Below are positions 24,897-35,904 of a stretch of DNA of 64,000 nucleotides, piece by piece (within the stretch, counting starts at the first letter, position 1; every line of letters begins with the position of its first letter). The stretch is from Gymnopilus junonius (lineage: Eukaryota; Basidiomycota; Agaricomycetes; Agaricales; Galerinaceae). The stretch is taken from contig JADNYJ010000004.1 of NCBI GenBank assembly GCA_015501075.1, positions 186,001 to 250,000 on the forward strand, read 5' to 3'. Under the pieces are notes generated by a model. The model did not search any database, was not told the DNA's origin, and saw nothing but the letters and a program-made list of their open reading frames with translations. Made by a program: the position numbers and the translations under genes.

Positions 24897-24919
24897 ATGG
24901 GTTATGAGGGTGCCGACTG
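24897..24919 (-). repeat. Right terminal inverted repeat
   Basis: This 23-bp end is the exact reverse complement of 24141-24163 and is followed by TA at 24920-24921. Confidence 0.9.
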
Positions 24920-24921
24920 TA

Positions 24922-25168
24922 CAACGGAGATTAACAACAACTTGATTTGCTTTCCTGCCACGTTTTCGAGAGTTGAATGTATTAAAAACTAAGTATATGC
25001 CGTGCCAAGAATAGACGTGATCTAAAATTAGTCCATCAATTCGTCGTTTGGGCGCTTTCAAGCCTCGCCAACAACTTGCCACCATTGAAATCGGGACGTA
25101 GGAACCCCAAGCGGTATAAGACCTGGTCACAGTGCGCCGGTTATTTATTCACCTTTTCCTTCCAAAAA
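24922..25168. other. Original 3' end of paralogue A and spacer to paralogue B
   Basis: Directly after the element the sequence CAACGGAGATTAA continues the interrupted gene. Joined across a single TA it supplies the codons for N-G-D and a stop, matching the KGD-stop end of paralogue B. The rest is spacer DNA before the ATG of B. Confidence 0.7.
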
Positions 25169-26300
25169 ATGAGTGTCTTCCTTCAAAGAACGATGTCTCC
25201 ACGGCCCAGGGGACTGAATTTCAAGAGTATGTCGGGTGAGAAACACTTTCAAGGCCACAGTGATAACATTTCTAACGACGCGCAAAACAGTGATGGACAA
25301 GGATTATAGAATTCCCTTTGTGGATGGTCCTCAGCTCAGTAGGCAGTGTATGTGCATGGTTATCATCACAACATGGGTACTCTGAGTTACACATCCTCGC
25401 TCTGGAGACAGTGACACAAGAAGTCCAAAACAAGAAGGACAATGAAAAACGCAGAGAAGCCTTGCGGGATCTCGTGGAATCGTGGATGGATAGGCTGCAG
25501 CTCATAAGCGTCATTGTTAGTTATGTTCTTCCAGCGTCGCAACTGCCAGATTGCAAGGGCTGACTTGTCTCTCTGAACTTAGACGGCCTTCTTTGCCTCA
25601 ACAGAAGCTAGCATGATCACAATAACTGCACCTAGTCCTGGCGATACTGCATTGTCAATAACTGCCCAGGTAGCCAATATCGGAATCTTGGGCGCATTAG
25701 TGTTCCATTCTAATGCTGGTATGCATTCAAGTTCAATCATTCCCATAGTACTATATCTCAACTGATTTTGTGCTTGATGAATTCTTAGCTATTATATCCT
25801 TCTTAGCGGCATTCTTCTTGGTCGGATACAAACTTAAAGTAGCGAAAGTCGAAGAATCAGAGGCGGGAAAACCGGATAAAGTCGTCGTTGATTCACCCAC
25901 TTCTATGTCAATCGATGACGCTGAACGAATTGGACGAGGCTACAATTCGGAACATGAAACAGATCCCGTGCCAGGAATCATTAAGCTAGCATCTCCTCTG
26001 GGCCCAACTATGCCTATCTACTCTTCAAATCCTCACCTCGTCCAAGTAGGTCCATTCCAAGATCAACCACCCACTCATTTGCTTGGTCGATGTCATGCCC
26101 TCTGCGTGGTCCTAACAGTCGTTGGGTTCACCCTGGCCCTTCTGGGTATCCTATGCTTCGCATGGGATCGCCTGCCACTGAGCGTCAGCATATCCTCGAG
26201 CGCTTTCATGGCCTTATGTCTGTTCGCCGGAGTGTACGTCTGGATGCAACCCGAGCCCGCAGAAGGGACAAGCCCTTATATATACGTCAAGGGAGACTAA
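25169..26300 (+). CDS. Multi-pass membrane protein, paralogue B
   Basis: Five exons (25169-25226, 25291-25347, 25412-25515, 25583-25718, 25789-26300) encode 288 residues. Intron positions and phases match paralogue A, which shows a tandem duplication. Shared blocks are KRREA-RDL-ESWMDRLQLISVI, FFASTEAS, LVFHSNAA, FFLVGYKLKV, EHETDPVPGI, SSNPHLVQVGPF and AWDRLPLSV. About four hydrophobic segments are predicted, with the polar 70-residue N-terminus and a 90-residue loop probably on the same side. The normal C-terminus is PYIYVKGD. No catalytic or ligand motif is visible, so function stays unknown. Confidence 0.75.
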
Positions 26301-26725
26301 GATACCCAATGGTAGGATACCCCAATTAATTCGTACATCTAAGGAATGCTACTCGTGGAGATGTTGTGATGAGTGCACAGATTTGAATTGACCGCCGCCT
26401 TGAAGGATACGTCGAAACTTGTAAACACCTTGACCCACCAAAGCGACAAAATGTCAGTCATCTGACGCAACGTTCAAAACCCTGGGTGTGATGTATACGT
26501 CTGACGCTGTGTGCAAGACCTTGTATTTCAGCGTTAAACCAAACCTGGGTACTTCAATACCTATCAGGGGCCCTTCCACTTCCAACGCGAGCTTGTTCCT
26601 TGTATTCGCCTAGTACTTTAGTGATACGTGGCAATCCGAGAACAAAGCCGCTGCACCCGTTGCCATTGACCTGTAAATTGGCATTGTTTTTGACTGGTAC
26701 AACATATTGCGCAGATAATTACTGT

Positions 26726-26734
26726 TATAAAAAG
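26726..26734 (+). promoter_or_regulatory. TATA box of the small GPI-like gene
   Basis: TATAAAAAG lies about 120 bp before the ATG at 26850. The preceding 26301-26725 stretch holds nothing else I can support. Confidence 0.4.
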
Positions 26735-26849
26735 CTCAACTGGTCTGTGAGGCAGTTCTTCAAGCAACAGTCCTCCTCAACGAAAGTTCTGGGCCTATTA
26801 ACATCGTCGGCTCGCTATCTTGAAGTGCATAATCCACTAACTCGAAAAA

Positions 26850-27290
26850 ATGCATTTCAGTCGGTTCACAGCAATGGCCACCTTTTTTCTGGCTGCCCTT
26901 CCCTCAGGTAATGCCTGCTCCAAATACTGGTCGTCCCATTACACGTATGCTCACTACAGTGATTGATTTAAGTCATGTCTTCCCCTGCTCCTATCGACAC
27001 GACCTTACCAAATTTGGTAACGCCAAAGAATTCGTTGAACGAATTGTCTATGGTCGAAGTTAGTACATTGTAGAGCATTTTGTTCCCTGACACTGACAAA
27101 TTCCCCTGTTCAGTATGCTGGGGATGGCACTACTGCATCCAGCACTATCATCCTCAGCGTGTCTGCGACATCCGTATCACCTTCCACTGCCTCTTCAACA
27201 TCTATTTCTAGAGGCGAAAAACTGCACACGACGTATCCATGGTCAGTAGGACTCGCAGCATTTGCAGGAGTCATCGTAACCATTCTATAA
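26850..27290 (+). CDS. Tiny secreted, GPI-anchor-like Ser/Thr-rich protein
   Basis: Three exons (26850-26907, 26973-27058, 27114-27290) encode 106 residues. The N-terminus MHFSRFTAMATFFLAALPS is a signal peptide. The middle is Ser/Thr rich (TTASSTIILSVSATSVSPST) and suited to O-glycosylation. The C-terminus ends in a hydrophobic tail, WSVGLAAFAGVIVTIL, as in GPI-anchor signals. The acceptor at 26973 was chosen over 26960 because only it keeps the frame. The product is probably a cell-wall or plasma-membrane surface protein. No family is recognised; a short single-pass membrane protein is the alternative. Confidence 0.6.
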
Positions 27291-27502
27291 CCCTGGTCGA
27301 GATGAATAATGTGCAACGCTCTTCTATATCTTCAGTTGCTGGTTCAACACGTAATTGCACTCTTTGTTATCCACAAGTTATTATTTAATACACATACCTA
27401 AATGACTTTAGTCGCCATCGTTAATTTATTTATCGTCCTTATCTGATATCATTTGGAGCGTCGGCAATGTGCTTTATGCAATTTGTAATGGTTGATTTGG
27501 CT

Positions 27503-30500
27503 TCATTGACTCGGGAGATTGAAGTGCACTGCATTTGCCCTTGACCCATCTCCACCTCTCGGGCCTGGCCTTTGGGTACGCAAGACGCCAACACCATGAA
27601 TGTGGTAATGCTCGCCAACTACTTCCTTGACAGCAACCATTAGCCGGTCAAGTCGGCTGAGAATGCTGAAGGCAGTAGCAATCCCAACACAAAACATGCT
27701 AGATGCAGATATGTGTGAAGCGAAGATAATCCTAATGGGTTATGGAGAGTTAAACATACAGATATTGCTCATCCTTCAACGTGTCCATCGATAACGTCCG
27801 AGGTAGTCCATAATCGTCCTCCGAATCCTTGTGTATGGCGTTGAGCCCGCGATACTCCAACATGAAACGGTCCACTAGCGGGCAAGGTGTGATCTGAGGA
27901 AGCGGGCTACCGGTACGCAAGGCAAACGACATCATGGCTTATTTGCCAAATTTTGAGGAAATAGCTCGAAAAGAATAAAATGCGACTCACAAATCACGGC
28001 GAGCACATCCCCTTGAAAATCTGGGTTTATAAATCTCGTCCTACGCAAAAAAGCCCTGGACCAAGCTGGATCCATGTGTTCCAGGACAGACATGAGATGG
28101 GAAAGAAATAAGATATTCCTCTAAAATGAGAGATGCATTGGAATGAGCAATCTGGGACATCAAACAGGCGGATTCACATTTGTAGATCGACAATCTTTTG
28201 GTATCTATCTGCAGGCCACCGTCCTTGCAGTGAGAACTGCCACGAAGCATGAGAGGGATGAGTACCTTAGATCCTACTTATATTAGCCGCGCGTACCTCA
28301 TAGCCCACATTTATTCTCATGGCCAACAGCCTTCCAAGCTTATTGCGAACTGCCAAGAGCGTGGAGATAATCTCCTGAATCTCTGGCTCGTACTTGGTGT
28401 TGGCAAATGAGAGAATGGAACAGTAAACGGTGCCTATTTCAGCAGAAGTCGTGGCAAGCAGGTGGCGTTGATACCCGCGTATCGTAGTTGATGGAGGAAA
28501 GAAAGATGCGATGCTGAAAAACGTGTTCAATATAGCGCCCCAACTGCAAATTTAGATACTTACAAGGCAGCAGAAACACCGCACGTAACCGTGATAAAGC
28601 GTCTCTAGAACATCCTATAAAAATTTGCCGTAACGTGCCGGAAGGAGAGTAATACATACCCAAGCAACAGACCATCCGTAACCAGGATTACCTGGCAAAT
28701 CAAGGCGTACATCTTGATAGGAATACCCAATAACCTGATCATGAAAATGGTAAGCGTCCGCTAGAGTAATATGAGCGGGGAGTCTCACAAGACTAGCTGT
28801 AACAAAGAATACAAAATTACGCAATATAGGAACGGGCCAGTATAGTCTGGCATAGAAGAAAAACGGGAAACAGACAGCAGATACGGCTGCCAACCCGTAC
28901 GAATTCCCATGACCAGACCCACAAGAAATATACCTGTCGTGTAGCCAATCAATCAGCTTGATAACACAAGAGGAACGTAGATGTTGGTGACCATACCACA
29001 TGATCATTCCTACGAGAGCACCGAAAAAGGTACTCGTGATCCGTGCCCAGAGAGCAAACGTCGTATCTCCTTGAAAACGCGCAAGCGCCATTTGTCCCAT
29101 AAAACTATTGTTCATTAGAAAATGAATGAATGAGGGTGTAGAGTATATAGAGACCCACATTCCCCAAACGAATCGGTTTTCTGAAGAAATTGAGAATTTT
29201 AGATCAGAATTAGTGTGAAGGCATGGCTAACCGTAAGCAAACTTAGCAGAATGTCTTAACAAGCTTGGCAAGGCAAGCGTTACTGAAAGCAGACCTCCCT
29301 TCAATGCAAAGAGTACATTCCCGGAACCAAGGCTCAAGAAAGCTTTGTGTATGTTGACCATCACAGCCTCAAACAAGTTCCTGGGTGGTAAATGGTCTGG
29401 ATCACGTCGCTGTGGAAGACCAAGATCATCGTTGGCCTCGATAGGAAAGGCAGGGCCGGTAATTTTAGAAGGTATAAGAGGATCCGTCGTAGAACGCTGA
29501 GGATTATAGTCTGCAGAAGGATTGGTGCGGCCACGCCCTTGAATAACATCTATAAAAAAATCTATCTAAGACAGAAGAAAAGGCATGATGGATCATTAGG
29601 TTGAATCTACCGGGATCATCATCTTCGTTTGCGCTATCAACTGGTTCTGAAAGCGACCAGAAATTCCACTTTGTCTTCATGATTCTCCGCAGAGGTATCC
29701 AAAGTTGACAATGATGTCGAGCGTCTTCCAGCTTGAGAATTTCGTCTAGCTATAAGAATATGCTTAGCGATGACAAGCCCCTTTTTAGAAGAAAACCAAG
29801 AAAGACCGAGATTATACAATTTCAAGGATGATAGAAGCGAGCTGCATCAAGTTGTATTGATAGAGAAAGCAATTGAATAAACAACGATGCGGAGGCATCC
29901 CACGCTTTTCTTCTGTTGCTGGGCGTCCTCCATATTTCTCTTCCTCATGGAAACCTTGGTCATGGAACACGTTGCTTTGGCGGTCTTCCGGCGTTGGTGC
30001 TGTCGTATCTTCAGGAGGCTGAGAGGGTGGAGAATTCGGTCGAGAACGGCGAGTGGGATTCTGAATGTCTTCTTCAAAGGCGTATCGATACGGCTCAAGC
30101 ACTGCGTGCCTTTAGCGACGAGTCAGAATCGAAGACGAGGCGATGGAAGAAGATAATGAAAAATATCGATAAAGCTCCGTCGGTGGTACGAAGGGTGGTA
30201 TGAAGGGTGGTAAACAGTAGAAAGGTCGAAAAAAACGCACCTCTCCAGCGTTCTGAAAGATTCCAAGGCAATAGCGAGCCTATCCCTAACCTCGCAAATT
30301 TTCCTGAATCTTTCGTCCCTTGCCTTGAGCTCTTTTCTTAGTTTTTGGGGACCCTCTCCTACCAAGTCGAGTAAGCTGATAAATAAGTTACGAGTTGGCC
30401 GATTGTTGTCGAGCTTATAAGGGAAGAGACCAAGAGAAGATAAAAACTCTGGAAGACGGGCATTGCGAACACTGGATATCCAATCTTTCGCAGCTGTCAC

Positions 30501-32534
30501 TCCAACAGAGCACACTTCGAGTAGAGGTGTACAACTGGCATAGTGTTTATACATAATAATCAAAAAAGACAAAGTGTGACATATCAAGTGAACAAGGTAT
30601 TAAAATTGTATAAGACTTCATGAACATACCTATTTTTCACCATCACCCTGATCTTCTCATTCCACTCATCCTCGTTGGGATCCATAAGCACCATTGCCTC
30701 TAAATTAAGATATCTTTGCGACTCAAATATTCCAACAGCATATTCGGCTTTCCTTTCACTTGTATGTTCCATCAGAAGAGAAGAATGCAGGAGGTGATGA
30801 GGCATTGTGGAGTCAAGTCCATCATTGTGGTGGTGTGAGTGATGAGAATGGGGAGGATAAAATACATCGTGGAAATGCAAATGAGATTGAGAGGTTGAAT
30901 GCGTCCGGTAATGTGAATGTCTGCGGCGCCTCGGAGACGCTTGAAGTGATGGCGTTGTACCCGTTGAAGTTCGCGAAGTAGCCCTGGATAAATAGTCTCT
31001 GGGAGTACCCGGAGTGGTGGAATGGGAAGAAGTGCGTATTGTCCCCGGAAATCGTTCTCTTGAAAGGTCGACCAAAGAAAAATAAACGCCCAATCCATCC
31101 ATGCGACCGGCGAGCCTTTTGAGCTTGCCTTGGAATGCAATAAAATCATCCGGGGCAAATCTTGCATATATCAAATCATTTTTCAGTAGTCTACCTGCAG
31201 CGGCCAAGGTTACCAGCTCAGTCTCACAAGATCTTGCATCTTTACGGAGGATATTAAGGGAGGGAGCAAACTCGGCCGAGTTCAAAGGTGTTGCAAGTAA
31301 TTTGGCATGGTCAGATAATGCTGAGAGCACGGGGGTTAAAGACGAAGAAAGACGGGTAGTGAAGACGGCCGATATTGTCGACGGAAAGACAAGAAGAGAA
31401 AACACAAGGGCAACTGCGGTATGCAGAGAGATTGGTACAAGGACCGCACGCGAAATTGGGTAGAATGGATAGGGAAAAAGGGCCGCGTTCGTCAAGCATA
31501 TATCTATTACGGGTCAGTAGAATAAAAAGGTCTAAGAAAAGGTTTAACGTACCCATTACCAGACAGGAAATAACACAAGGAAAGAAAAACGGACCGCGAC
31601 CTCGATTGGCCCGGACCCAGAGAATAAAGGCGCTCCCGAAAAAAATGAACACTCCTATAATGATAGATGGACGAGCTTCAATGTATTTTCCATCAATTAC
31701 TTGCCCCAGAGTGGCGCTCGGGACGTGCACATGCCTGGCAAGATTCGCAAGGAAAATGCCCAAACAGCTCCAGCTAAATGGAAATGGGATTAGTAGATTA
31801 CTCAGTCTGAAGTAAGTATGACGAGATAAAAACTTACGCCGACGACAAACAACACATGGACAAGAAAAGGAATTCCCGCTCCAGGACTGCTATGAAGGCA
31901 TCACTAGGAGGAGATAGAAACACAGCTAAAGATGAGGTCAGATGCGGTGCCATAATTTCTGGATTGTAAACATACCTATAAGAATCAGGAAACCAGCTGA
32001 GCCCATCATTAGTTCAACTTTGGGAATCACAAAAAGCACAAGTGATATCCATCCCGCCAATGCACAGCGAATAACGGGTTTGATTTTGCTCCATGTCCAA
32101 TTCTGAGGAATCCAGGCGTAGTTGCTGGATAAATATGACTTTAACGGCACCGTCCATCTCAGTACACGCCTCATAGCACTCACAGTGCAGAAAACAGATG
32201 ATGGGGAGGAGGAAAAGCAGGGGTCAGAATCCGGCCTGACTATCTTGGCCGGCAAGTTCGCCTTATCCTCTACGGCAGTAGCATTTGAGCCGGAGACGAG
32301 ATACCGATCTTCGTCGCTGTCCCCTGTCCTGACACGCTCTGTCCATGCGGATCTTTTGGCTTTCCCCCCTGCACTTGCATTGACTAAGTGAACGACTGGA
32401 TGACCGAAAGTTTGATCATTCTTCTCTGCTTCACACTCGACTTGGGAGGGCCCCAAACGCTATGACGGCTTACAACGGAAGCAGATTTCAAACACCGCCA
32501 TTGAATTTCTCCATCTCCCTTCACGACGATCCAT
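27503..32534 (-). CDS. BRE4-like membrane transporter (DUF2421/ArAE_2 family)
   Basis: Nineteen exons encode 1291 residues. In order of translation: 32474-32534, 31976-32395, 31838-31925, 31553-31773, 30630-31503, 30241-30534, 29818-30109, 29611-29749, 29232-29549, 29159-29180, 28997-29104, 28789-28933, 28660-28734, 28564-28604, 28297-28513, 28178-28236, 27991-28118, 27760-27937, 27503-27698. An N-terminal six-helix block (NWTWSKIKPVIRCALAGWISLVLFVIP onward) and a second helix block (MGQMALARFQGDTTFALWARI...GYSYQDVRLDLPGNPGYG...FFPPSTTIRGYQR) flank a long polar middle. This is the two-part aromatic-acid-exporter-like architecture of Brefeldin A-sensitivity protein 4 homologues, thought to sit in the ER or secretory membranes. 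The first 20 residues and the exon 1 start are the least certain part. Confidence 0.85.
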
Positions 32535-35500
32535 TTCGTATGTCGGAAGATGTCGGGCTACATACATGTAGCGGGCTGTCGGCAGCGGCCTTGATAATAT
32601 TTGTTCAAGATATATGGACTGATATGGATGGGGATTGGATTGGACAAGTATTCCAAATATAAACATGCTCGTCTGGGATCCGCAACCTTCACCAGGGAGT
32701 ACCAAGGTCAGAAGGGTGATCAACAAGATGTTTCGTAAGGGCTTCGAGGATTCAAGCTAGGGTGGCCTGTACTCACCTAAACGCAATTGGTCGCTTTTCA
32801 CTACACGGAAGGCTGGTGATACGCAACCGTTTGACTTTGACGGCGTCTTTCGTTGCCTGTTCTTGGCTCATTCGGGTGTATTGCTGAGATTAAAAGCATC
32901 GAAGATTGCATCCAACCAATCTGCATATGCCGATGTCCTTATAGACTTTCATCGGCTTTTATGTTTTTTTGGAAGGTGCATCGTCTTTCGAGCCATGTCT
33001 TAGGTAGTCTCTCGTAGACAGACGTCGATATCTCTAAGTGTACACTAGGGTGTACGATATATGACGGTCTGTTTTTAACCGCACCCCCAAAACCGCGCCA
33101 GAAAATCTTTATGTAATCTGTTGAGTTCGAATTCCTATCAATTGCCGTGTGGGCTTAGTTCGACTGTGTTTTGATAGAGCCTTCTGAGGGAAAAGTGTTT
33201 CTAAAGCGTTCTAGAGTATGCCATTTAAAATTGAAAATTTTTGACTTGGTTTGGTGGTCGAGCGAGACCGGGATCGATGAAGGAGGTACTTTCAAGTGCA
33301 CATGACCTGCGCAAGAACCGTGTCGCGTGTAATTTACCTGCGGTCTCAAATCACATAACAAGGAGGAGAGCTCTGGCTAAAATCTTTGTGTAGACTTCTT
33401 AGATCCAATGGACAGTACTCAAGTCTTAAAATCAATGAAAACTCTAGCCTGCCGGGTTGAATGGACGCGACGACGTTTGAAAGTCCGAAGATTACATAAA
33501 CATTTTCTGGCGCAGTTTTAGGGGCGTGGTTACAACAGGACTATGTCTTAGGCCACCATTAAGTAAGCTTACAGAAGCAAAGTTTGATGCTTTCTAGTAT
33601 CAGCAAAAAAAGCATTGAGTCATAGTGAGTTTTGCCTTTCATTTTTGTTTAGATGCCTCTTTTTTAGAGTCTTGAAGCAGGTTTTGCCCGCCCCTCAGCT
33701 TTCAATTGTTATGGATTAGTTCGAGCCTTTTTACGTGGACTAATCTGCTGTCATGGTTGGGATATGCCATATTGAACTGTTTAGCTGATTACAGTCCTTA
33801 TTTTTTTGCATAGGCCTATATGTGACTATTATGATTGGTCCAAGAAATCTGGCGAAACCATTCTGATTACTGTTTAGGAATTCTTTACGTGACGGTTTCA
33901 AGTCACTTGGTCATGCCGCCCGTGCTGTCCACTATGGCGACGCAGACACTAGTACTCCTAAGATTGGAAAGGGTCGCTAGTTCAATGGTAATCCACAAAA
34001 AAAGTGTCTTGTCAGGGTTCTTTTCAAGCGGAAACATCTGTCGCCACATATTATTTGCGTCCTGCTATGAGATCACTGAGGATAGCAGAATAAGGCTCAT
34101 AGTCCTGGAGACTAACGATTATCTGTCTGCTTCTGGTTATTGCCGAATCTGTGAGTGCATCCGCACAGGGATGTAGACTGCACTTGAATGCAGGCTTTGT
34201 GAAACTGCTGATTCTCAAACAATGCCAGTGTTCACCCTATGTCGATATACCAACCATTGAGCTAGCAATGCCTGAACATCCACTGCTTTATGGTCCGTGC
34301 CTTACCAACTAGGTGTCGATTGGTTGTCGGACAGTATGGCGGCTGACCTCGCCGCCTGGTTGGGTAGGCACCAAGGATTCAGCACCAGCCTCCAAGTGCC
34401 TAGACGAAAGCTGTCTCTAGACAGCCAGAAAAGAGCTACAGAGCTTGGTTTTCTGCAGAGCACAGTAATGGGTCGAGAGATTTATATCCACCATCGGTGA
34501 GAGGTAGGCTGATCTTCGCAAATTTGTGGATTTTACCCTTTAGACACTATGTCCGAAGCATGCCTTGACTTTGTAGCCCGGTTTTTTAATTCCTGTTCGT
34601 TCCAATAGCAGGGGTTTTTTCACCCATCTCAGAGATTGATGTTTCCTATTCTTTACTTTCATCTCCCGTCAAGACTCACTTTTCGTACCGACGTGCCTCT
34701 TGTCCTTCCTTACGCGGTATTCACCCACAGTCATCTCGATTATCTTTAAAATGTTTGCCGGCTACCTTGCTCTCCTTTCCATAAACTATATCATTGAAGT
34801 TGGGCATGGATTCATTCCAAAGAAAGCAATTATATCCGTCTCGACCAAGCAGACACGCAATGATGACGAGCTGGTCCCAGTTCTCTTTCACCCATTCCTT
34901 CGTCGCACTTGGAGTTCTTGTTTCTTTCTTTTTGTTATCGGAACTTAATGCGCCTGTATTTAGAAGGCAGTTGATATTCGTGAGTCAGGTCCTGAACACA
35001 GCGGAAGCAAAGGATTTAAGTAATGATGACATAGTGCATCATTTTGTATTTCAAATACTTGTTTTTGGACGGATCGCCTGGACATGGGATTATCGTGACG
35101 GCGTGCGCATTGCATAGCTCATCAGCGACAAGTTATCGACTTGATGTTCAACATAGAGGCGAGAAGTAGGAGATTGGATGAGAGTACATCAATCTTACAT
35201 TTTCTGTATCAAGCCTTTTTCCTCATGGTATTTTGATAGCACTGCTTCACGAATTAGCGAGGTCGGTCCGAAGCTTCTTTTCTGTCAATGTGGCCGCTGT
35301 CTAACCATAAGGCTGAGGTTCATAGCCACAGATCCGCATTTTCCATGTAGGCGCTTTTACGAACATCATTTTTCTCTTTTCGATTCTACCCTACAATTTG
35401 TGTAGAGAGGATGTTACTTGCAGACCTACATATTCTAACAATATGCACTTTCAGCTACCGGTCCAGACGCCATCTTTACTTGATATGTATATTTCTGAAT

Positions 35501-35904
35501 GCATATTATTTCGCATGTTGAATCAATGTGACCCCTAGAGCTAGTGATATATAGTGCTTGACTGTTGACAACCCCTACATACGCAAGGCCCCCCGACAGC
35601 ATGCTTGTGAAAATTTCAGAGAAAATGTACTGAACTTTGAACACATGAGTGCGTTGGATCTTGATCAACGTTGATTCGCATAATTGTAAATTCGCGGCGA
35701 TAAGTGACGTCCAGGATCCGTCTGAGGTTATAGGGAGGACCCTCAAAGGGACCACGCTTATTTATAGTCGCTGGCCAGACTCACAAGTCATGTTCAGTCG
35801 TTCCGCATTCCATGCCATTCAGCTATCCTTAAATTCTACCATTATCTTCATATTATCGCTCCTCACTCGCCCTTCTCTGCCTCCTCGCGGATAAATAGGT
35901 CGTT
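32535..35904. other. Gene-poor 3.4 kb
   Basis: Apart from the inverted-repeat element at 33066-33541 I find no supportable gene. Short open frames near 33.8, 34.3, 34.7 and 35.2 kb lack convincing splice sites or family content. The left end is the upstream region of the BRE4-like gene and the right end is upstream of the arrestin gene. Confidence 0.4.
33066..33541. mobile_element. MITE-like inverted-repeat element
   Basis: Two arms of about 53 bp, 33066-33119 and 33489-33541, are imperfect reverse complements. Both carry GCGCCAGAAAAT followed by TTTATGTAATCT, and outward of it an AAAAC run and an ACC-rich segment. The 370-bp interior has no coding capacity. Target-site duplications are not clear. 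The layout fits a miniature inverted-repeat transposable element; a hairpin-forming relic of another kind cannot be excluded. Confidence 0.6.

Larger units (their letters stand above)
24141..24919. mobile_element. Non-autonomous pogo/Tigger-type (Tc1/mariner superfamily) element
   Basis: The 779-bp element is bounded by perfect 23-bp terminal inverted repeats starting CAGTCGGCACCC (24141-24163 and 24897-24919). It is flanked by TA on both sides (24139-24140 and 24920-24921), the target duplication of the Tc1/mariner superfamily. Sub-terminal DNA is full of CCCATAA/AACCCATA repeats, and an imperfect hairpin lies near 24210. Inside is a remnant of the C-terminal end of a pogo/Tigger transposase. 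The rest of the transposase, including the DDE core, is missing, so movement would need enzyme from elsewhere. Perfect ends and intact TA sites point to a recent insertion. Confidence 0.9.

Noticed and set aside
30110..30240. GAAGGGTGGTA tandem repeats
   Set aside because: These are a few short copies inside a BRE4-like intron, with no evidence of function.
33110..33140. Pol III B-box-like GAGTTCGAATTCC near the inverted-repeat element, suggesting a SINE
   Set aside because: No A box lies at the right distance and no poly(A) or T-run end is present; the flanking inverted repeats fit a MITE-like element better.
34240..34310. tRNA-like stretch on the minus strand (TAGCTCAATGGTTGG resembles a D arm)
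   Set aside because: No B box, no acceptor pairing and no plausible anticodon stem could be found.
34751..34948. Short frame starting MFAGYLALLSINYII, which resembles a signal peptide
   Set aside because: It lacks a coherent downstream frame, splice sites or conservation that I can see.
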